From NCBI GenBank assembly GCA_002314675.1, contig DCGZ01000057.1, forward strand, positions 1 through 19,362: DNA of 19,362 bases. The letters run 5' to 3'. Shown here piece by piece: positions 15,234 through 19,362 of the stretch. Both the position numbers and the translations under genes were made by a program. The number at the start of each line of letters is the position of its first letter. Position 1 is the first letter of the stretch. The notes under the pieces were generated by a model. It saw nothing but the letters and a program-made list of their open reading frames with translations, was not told where the DNA came from and did no database searches. The DNA comes from Fibrobacter sp. UBA1765. GTDB taxonomy: Bacteria; Fibrobacterota; Fibrobacteria; Fibrobacterales; Fibrobacteraceae.

Positions 15234-16634
15234 TTAGAACTTGAAGTCAAAGCCAGCGCCAACGTTGTGGCTTGTACGGTCATAAGAGCGCTTTGTGCCG
15301 GTCATTTCATCAACCTTGTGGTAGGTATCGTACAAGGTTTCCATGTAACCAACCTGGAATGCAATCCAATCGGTAAGGCGAACTGCAAGGCCACCACCGA
15401 TAGAAGTGGAAGGGCTGCCAAAGTCAAGGTCGCTCAGGGCCTTGTCGCTATAGCCGATTTCTGTGCGCATAATGCCAACGGAAAGGGTAAGCATCTTGAT
15501 TGGGTCAACTTCGATACCGCCAAAGAATTCCTTTTCATCGTGGTGCAAGGCATCTTCTACATTGTTTGCGTAATCTGCGCCCTTGTCAAAGTAATGGGCG
15601 TAGCCAACGCTTGTGCGGAGCCAGTCAAGCCACTTTATGCGGCCACCGATAGAAATCTGGGCAGGCAAGTCGCCATCGTCCTTTACGCCGTCTTCGTACT
15701 GCGGCATAAAGCTAGAAACCATCGGGTGGATAGTCTTTGTATCGTTCTTCATTTCGATGTTGGTTTCGCCTTCGAACTTGACGCCGATATCGACCTTCTT
15801 AAAGTGCAAGTGCATGCCGACTACCGGGGTAAAGCCAAAGCCGTCCTGTTCCACCTTCAAGAGGGTTTCATCGAGTTCAAGCTTTTCGCTCAGGCCAAGC
15901 TCCATGCCAGCCTGGGCCGCTGCGCCGTCGAGCATCTTTGCAGTCGCGGTCGGGTTCACTTCGTAAGAAACCTTGTAGGCATTCTTTGCGTAGTTAAAGC
16001 GAACGCCAAGAGCCAAAGAAAGAATATCGGTTACCTTGTAGGAGCCGCCAAGGAGGCCCGCGTAAATTGTCGAGGAGCCCTTGAAGTAGGTCTTTGTTTC
16101 GTAAAGGTCCCTGTAGGAGAATTCAGCCTTGGGGTCAAGAAGGCCATTCATTTTAAGCATGCCGCCAATGGTAGCTTCGTCCATGCCAAGCTGCGATCCC
16201 ATTGCAGAAAGCGTTCCATATACAGTCGGGCCTACGAGAGCATCGAGCATCGGCACGCCGTCATCGAATTCAACGGAGCCGCCACCGCCCGAAATAAAGA
16301 AGCTACCGAATACGCTCCAGTCGTCATGCTTGTAAGCTACGGTTGCGCTTGGCATTGTCGGGACAAAGGATTCGCCCTCGTACTTGCCAAAGCCCTGAGC
16401 CTTGATTTCACGGCCCTGCCAAATGGTCTGCGTGTGGGCAGAAACGTAAAGGCCGTTATCTGCAAAGGCAACGCCAGCCGGGTTCCAGTACACAGCGCCG
16501 GACGGGCTTGTAGAAGCGCCCTGTGCAAAGTTACGCACAAAGTCGATAGACTGGTTCGTGTTGTTCATGTAACCGCCGGCAAAAGCGACTGAGGCAAGGC
16601 CAAAAGTTACGGCTGCTGTTGTAAGTAAACGCAT
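15234..16634 (-). CDS. FadL/OmpP1/TodX-family outer-membrane transport protein
   Basis: A 466-residue protein with a signal peptide at 1-19 (VAFA/GGY). The start of the mature protein shows the FadL-family hatch region: GASTSPSGAVYWNPAGVAF at 39-57, the equivalent of the conserved NPA/NPG segment. The rest alternates in beta-strand fashion (YAGLLGGSYKVTDILSLALGVRFNY; VGMHLHFKKVDIGVKFEGET; RTSVGYAHYF) and ends in a phenylalanine (FDFKF), the usual barrel-assembly signal. Length is typical for this 14-stranded family, which carries long-chain fatty acids and other hydrophobic compounds across the outer membrane. Substrate cannot be read from sequence. The start has AGAGG five bases upstream. 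It is a single-gene unit, with a palindromic operator candidate about 100 bases upstream. Confidence 0.88.
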   Translation of the reverse strand: MRLLTTAAVTFGLASVAFAGGYMNNTNQSIDFVRNFAQGASTSPSGAVYWNPAGVAFADNGLYVSAHTQTIWQGREIKAQGFGKYEGESFVPTMPSATVAYKHDDWSVFGSFFISGGGGSVEFDDGVPMLDALVGPTVYGTLSAMGSQLGMDEATIGGMLKMNGLLDPKAEFSYRDLYETKTYFKGSSTIYAGLLGGSYKVTDILSLALGVRFNYAKNAYKVSYEVNPTATAKMLDGAAAQAGMELGLSEKLELDETLLKVEQDGFGFTPVVGMHLHFKKVDIGVKFEGETNIEMKNDTKTIHPMVSSFMPQYEDGVKDDGDLPAQISIGGRIKWLDWLRTSVGYAHYFDKGADYANNVEDALHHDEKEFFGGIEVDPIKMLTLSVGIMRTEIGYSDKALSDLDFGSPSTSIGGGLAVRLTDWIAFQVGYMETLYDTYHKVDEMTGTKRSYDRTSHNVGAGFDFKF

Positions 16635-16736
16635 GGAACCTCTGCAATAAGCATAACAAGTGATATTTTTGTAAAAACTAGATTTGCAAAGGCATTTTTC
16701 AAATAGTGAAAATTGTAATCAAAATAAAAGTAAAGA

Positions 16737-16766
16737 CGTTACTGAATGAACGTTCAGTCAATAACG
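16737..16766. promoter_or_regulatory. Palindromic operator candidate (TetR/FadR type) upstream of the FadL-like gene
   Basis: A 30-bp dyad with 13 of 15 pairs complementary: CGTTACTGAATGAAC followed by GTTCAGTCAATAACG. Its core TGAATGAAC-GTTCAGTCA resembles operators of TetR-family regulators, for example the TGAATGA-TCATTCA sites of Bacillus FadR, as I recall them. A -10-like TACAAT (minus strand) lies about 40 bases closer to the gene. An outer GACGTT (16735-16740) and AACGTC (16771-16776) add symmetry. Confidence 0.6.
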
Positions 16767-16776
16767 AAACAACGTC

Positions 16777-16947
16777 GCAAACTTGGCAATTTAAGCAAAA
16801 TTAACACGAAAAACACGACATGCCGCAGCGAAATAAAGCTTTCCTGTTAGCGACTGCAGCCCGAATGGGTTCGGATTTTTGCGGAGTGAAAAGGGTTGTG
16901 AAGTGGTTCTTGAAGCGGATTTTTCACGGAGCAAAAAGCTGAACGAA
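16777..16947. other. Gene-free stretch with an imperfect direct repeat
   Basis: This lies in the 423-base gap between the Na/Pi gene and the FadL-like gene. It contains an imperfect direct repeat 44 bases apart: CGGATTTTTGCGGAG at 16872-16886 and CGGATTTTTCACGGAG at 16916-16931, each followed by an AAAAG word. A 64-codon minus-strand frame here has no resemblance to a known protein and starts at the edge of a hairpin, so I do not call it a gene. Confidence 0.5.
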
Positions 16948-16976
16948 AACCCCCGAGGGTTTAGCCCTCGGGGGTT
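16948..16976. terminator. Strong GC-rich hairpin, possible second terminator after the Na/Pi gene
   Basis: Perfect 12-bp stem AACCCCCGAGGG/CCCTCGGGGGTT with a five-base loop. On the minus strand it runs into TTTTCG, a short T tract. It lies about 80 bases beyond the stop of the Na/Pi gene. Confidence 0.6.
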
Positions 16977-16993
16977 ATAGCGCAAAGGAGCGA

Positions 16994-17044
16994 CCCCGCG
17001 CTTTTAAAAAAGACTTTTAAAAAGGCTTTTGCAAAAGCGCGGGG
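16994..17044 (-). terminator. Long-loop hairpin directly after the Na/Pi gene
   Basis: Perfect 12-bp stem CCCCGCGCTTTT/AAAAGCGCGGGG enclosing a 27-base A/T-rich loop that contains further AAAAG/CTTTT pairings. It starts 13 bases after the stop codon. No T tract follows, so it may act as an RNA 3'-end stabiliser with the 16948 hairpin as the actual terminator. Confidence 0.55.
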
Positions 17045-17057
17045 GAACAGCCAAAAA

Positions 17058-18932
17058 TTACTTGTCTAGGCGAACGCCGATGTGAGCTTCAACAACGTTA
17101 ATCACGAAGTCGCCAAGCTTTTCGCAAGCGGCGATGATATCCATGTAGTGCACGCCCATCTGGTAATCGTATTTTTGAGCGTTGATGTCGTTGATGTTTG
17201 CGTTCTTCAAGCGGGAACGGTAGTTGTTGATTTCATTTTCAATGTTCAGCGACTTGTTGAAATCGACGCGGTGGTCAAAGGTCTCTACGACCTTGCACAT
17301 GTGTTCCAAGGCCTGGTCGCAAAGCTCGTGCATGTGCTTGATGTGGGCGTACTGTTCTTCGGTAAAGTCGGACGGAGACTTGAACTTGCGATTGATTGCG
17401 CGCGCAATGCTATAGACACTGTCGCTAATGCTTTCAATTTCAGAAATTTCGCGGAGCATGGCACGGATCTGCGACTTGCCTTCCGGGCTCAGGCGGCCTT
17501 CAGAAACCTTGTTCAGGTAGTTTGCGATTTCGACTTCCATGTTGTCGCTTATGCCTTCGTATTTTTCGATGCGGCTGTAGAGCTTCGTGAACTCGTCCTC
17601 GTCGGTCATCGTCAAAAGCTTCGGAATGAAGTTGAACATTTTGCGGGAACGTTCAGCAAACAGGTTGATTTCCTTGCGGGCTTCGTAGAGCGAAAGTTCG
17701 GCGGTGCTAAGCATGCCGGAGCTAATGAACTTGAGGCGGAACTCGTCTTCTTCTTCGGCCTTTGCCTTGATGATCTTGCAAATGACGCGTTCCATCGGCT
17801 TGATGAACCAGATAAGAATGAGCACGTTCACGACGTTGAACATTGTATGGAAGGCTGCCACCGCGTAGGTCACGCCGTCCTTTGCGGCCTTGACTTCTTC
17901 GGCACTTGTCGGCTTGAATGCCGGGTCAAAACCAACGAGCATGCACACGAAGTTGATGAACGGGTGGAACACGATAAGCACCCAGAACACGCCGAACAGG
18001 TTGAAGAGCATGTGGGCAAGGGCTGCGCGGCGGGCCTGCGTACTTGCACTAAGCGCAACGACGTTCGACGTAATTGTTGTACCGATGTTTTCACCCATCA
18101 CAAGCGCGATGCCCTGGTAAATTTCAAGAGCGCCGCTAGAGCAAAGGATCAAGGTAATTGCCATCACGGCGGCAGAACTCTGCACGCACATGGTAAGCAC
18201 GCTACCGATCAAGAGGAAGATCAAGGTGCTTGCAAAGCCCCAGTTGCCGCATGCCTGCACAAAGCCCTGGATTGCAGGATTGTTGCCGAGGTCCATGCTT
18301 GCGCCAGTCGTGCGGAGCGTGGTAATTGCAAAGAGCATGAACGCAAGGCCAAACAAAAATTCGCTAAAGCTCTTGGTGCCGTTCTTTTTGGAGTAGCTTA
18401 AAATGATGCCAAGCACAAAGCACGGATACACAAGGTAGAGCATGTCAAACTTAAACCCAAGCACCATGATCCAGCCAGAGATCGTGGTACCGATGTTTGC
18501 GCCCATAATGACAGAAATAGCCTGCTTAAGTGTGAGCAGGCCAGCATTGACAAAACTAACTGTAAGAACTGTAGTCGCGGTGGAAGATTGGATTGTTGCA
18601 GTAACCGCTGTACCAGTAGCCACACCCATCACGCGGTGTTTAGTCATGGTACCGAGCATGGTACGGAGCGTGTTGCCGGTAAGCTTTTGCAAGCCTTCAC
18701 TCATGGTCTTCATGCCGAACATCAAAAGCGCAAGGCAACCAAGAAGCGTAAGAACAGAAAGCGTCATGTTCGTGCTAGAAGCCGAAGCCACATGTGCGAC
18801 CGTATCGGCAGCCTGAGCCACCACGCTAGATGCTGATGCAAGGGAATCGACTGCGTTTGCCGTGTCTTGCACGGAGGCAGCTAAAGTGTCAAAAGTCGAA
18901 GCGGCTGAATCCAATTGTTCGGCTGGTTCCAT
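17058..18932 (-). CDS. Na/Pi cotransporter-family protein with PhoU-like C-terminal domain
   Basis: A 624-residue inner-membrane protein. The two inverted Na/Pi repeats are visible: QSSTATT at 115-121 with GANIGTT at 144-150, and QSSAAVM at 251-257 with GENIGTT at 280-286. These paired QSS motifs line the substrate site in the NptA/SLC34 family. Residues ~400-620 are helical and resemble PhoU (EISEIESISDSVYSIARAI; YMDIIAACEKLGDFVINVVEAH), as in YjbB-type proteins that move phosphate or modulate its level. Residues 1-55, before the first membrane segment, form an unusual Ala/Ser/Val/Asp-rich extension. The ATG at 18932 has a distant AGGA ten bases upstream; the internal Met56 lacks a ribosome site. 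A Pho-box-like repeat precedes it. Confidence 0.92.
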   Translation of the reverse strand: MEPAEQLDSAASTFDTLAASVQDTANAVDSLASASSVVAQAADTVAHVASASSTNMTLSVLTLLGCLALLMFGMKTMSEGLQKLTGNTLRTMLGTMTKHRVMGVATGTAVTATIQSSTATTVLTVSFVNAGLLTLKQAISVIMGANIGTTISGWIMVLGFKFDMLYLVYPCFVLGIILSYSKKNGTKSFSEFLFGLAFMLFAITTLRTTGASMDLGNNPAIQGFVQACGNWGFASTLIFLLIGSVLTMCVQSSAAVMAITLILCSSGALEIYQGIALVMGENIGTTITSNVVALSASTQARRAALAHMLFNLFGVFWVLIVFHPFINFVCMLVGFDPAFKPTSAEEVKAAKDGVTYAVAAFHTMFNVVNVLILIWFIKPMERVICKIIKAKAEEEDEFRLKFISSGMLSTAELSLYEARKEINLFAERSRKMFNFIPKLLTMTDEDEFTKLYSRIEKYEGISDNMEVEIANYLNKVSEGRLSPEGKSQIRAMLREISEIESISDSVYSIARAINRKFKSPSDFTEEQYAHIKHMHELCDQALEHMCKVVETFDHRVDFNKSLNIENEINNYRSRLKNANINDINAQKYDYQMGVHYMDIIAACEKLGDFVINVVEAHIGVRLDK

Positions 18933-18951
18933 AGGACCTATTCCTATTTAA

Positions 18952-18979
18952 AGTATAAAATTCGTAAAGTTTGCGTAAA
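18952..18979 (-). promoter_or_regulatory. Promoter with Pho-box-like direct repeats upstream of the Na/Pi gene
   Basis: On the minus strand TTTACG, five bases, TTTACG, five bases, TATACT. The two hexamers are exact copies 11 bases apart, and the -10-like TATACT falls at the next 11-base step, 19 bases before the start codon. Spacing and sequence resemble the TT(A/T/C)ACA-N5 repeats bound by PhoP in Bacillus. Confidence 0.5.
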
Positions 18980-19362
18980 ATATAGATAACAAATAAAGTT
19001 TATCCAAGGGGGCGGAGCACCGCCCCTCGCTATTGCCGCGCAATTTCCCTTGCAAACTTCAAAATTGTAGCGCGTCAACCGCTACCCCACCCAGCGGGGA
19101 CACCCCGCAACGCCCCGAACGGCAAATTTTCACGTTTTACAGCAGATTTCCGCTGTTTCACAAGGCAAAAAAGGCCAAAAGTACGGATAAAAGGCATAGT
19201 GGCATGCTGTTTTACCCGCCACTTTTAGCCTTTTTCTCAAGGATGTCACCGCAAGATTTGCATTTTGGCAGATAAAAAGCCCCCAAAGCGCCTATTTATC
19301 CGCCAAATTCCAAGAAAAAGTTCAAAAAGCCACGAACTTTCAAGTAAATGCGACAATTTTTA
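18980..19362. other. Intergenic right end with several hairpins; no credible gene
   Basis: Contains GGGGCGG-agca-CCGCCCC at 19009-19026 and GCGGGG-aca-CCCCGC at 19094-19108. An 80-codon plus-strand frame at 19033-19275 has no family resemblance and crosses both the second hairpin and the terminator-like one at 19189, so it is not called. A gene beyond the window could begin or end near here. Confidence 0.5.
19189..19235. terminator. Terminator-like nested hairpin near the right edge
   Basis: Outer arms AAAAGGC/GCCTTTT and inner arms AGTGGC/GCCACT with a 14-base loop. T5 follows on the plus strand and T4 on the minus strand. It may end a minus-strand gene lying to the right of the window; no plus-strand gene precedes it. 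Confidence 0.55.

Noticed and set aside
15267..16592. A 441-codon plus-strand frame opposite the FadL-like gene
   Set aside because: It is a shadow of the barrel protein, whose signal peptide and terminal Phe are clear.
16791..16985. A 64-codon minus-strand frame containing NPRGLNPRGF
   Set aside because: The apparent peptide repeat comes from the two arms of a 12-bp hairpin, not from a coding repeat.
17082..18401. A 439-codon plus-strand frame opposite the Na/Pi gene
   Set aside because: The minus-strand protein has both QSS repeat motifs; the opposite frame is His- and Val-rich antisense without resemblance to any family.

Overview
The window looks like a chromosomal segment of a Fibrobacter-type bacterium (Fibrobacterota, fibre-degrading). 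The reasons are internal: a membrane-anchored 'Fibrobacter succinogenes major paralogous domain' protein (4705-5457), two very large secreted GH5 cellulase-type enzymes with CBM11-like domains and serine-tetrad linkers, and a shared C-terminal domain of the kind used by type IX secretion. Genus is inferred from family knowledge; no marker gene was compared against a database.

Layout from left to right. 1-475 (minus): the 5' part of a secreted glycine-rich beta-repeat protein that runs off the left edge. 883-1737 (minus): ribosomal operon rplM-rpsI with a promoter and a terminator. 1889-2962 (minus): a stand-alone RelA/SpoT-type synthetase-domain protein. 3086-4642 (plus): a DASS/SLC13-type anion transporter with one inserted TrkA-C domain. 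4705-5457 (plus): the FISUMP protein. 5507-6082 (minus): a small HD hydrolase resembling stand-alone (p)ppGpp hydrolases. 6305-6601 (plus): a single-domain STAS protein. 6716-11473 and 11803-14958 (both minus): the two multidomain GH5 enzymes, each apparently its own transcription unit. 15234-16634 (minus): a FadL/OmpP1-type outer-membrane protein. 17058-18932 (minus): a Na/Pi cotransporter-family protein with a PhoU-like tail. No RNA genes, insertion sequences or CRISPR arrays were seen.

The biological themes are cellulose attack (two related GH5/CBM11 enzymes sharing a C-terminal domain and a similar upstream element), nutrient uptake across both membranes (FadL-like porin, DASS transporter, Na/Pi transporter), and stringent-response nucleotides (separate synthetase and hydrolase about 2.5 kb apart, not in one operon). 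Most transcription units end in clear hairpin terminators.

The points most worth a second look are: an unrecognised ~300-residue N-terminal domain with a barrel-like pattern in the 1585-residue cellulase; a 402-bp in-frame duplication in its serine-rich linker; a 30-bp near-palindrome upstream of the fadL-like gene that resembles TetR/FadR-type operators; an 11-bp-spaced direct repeat resembling a Pho box upstream of the Na/Pi gene; and a 19-bp element with 16 identities upstream of both cellulase genes, overlapped in one case by a large inverted repeat.
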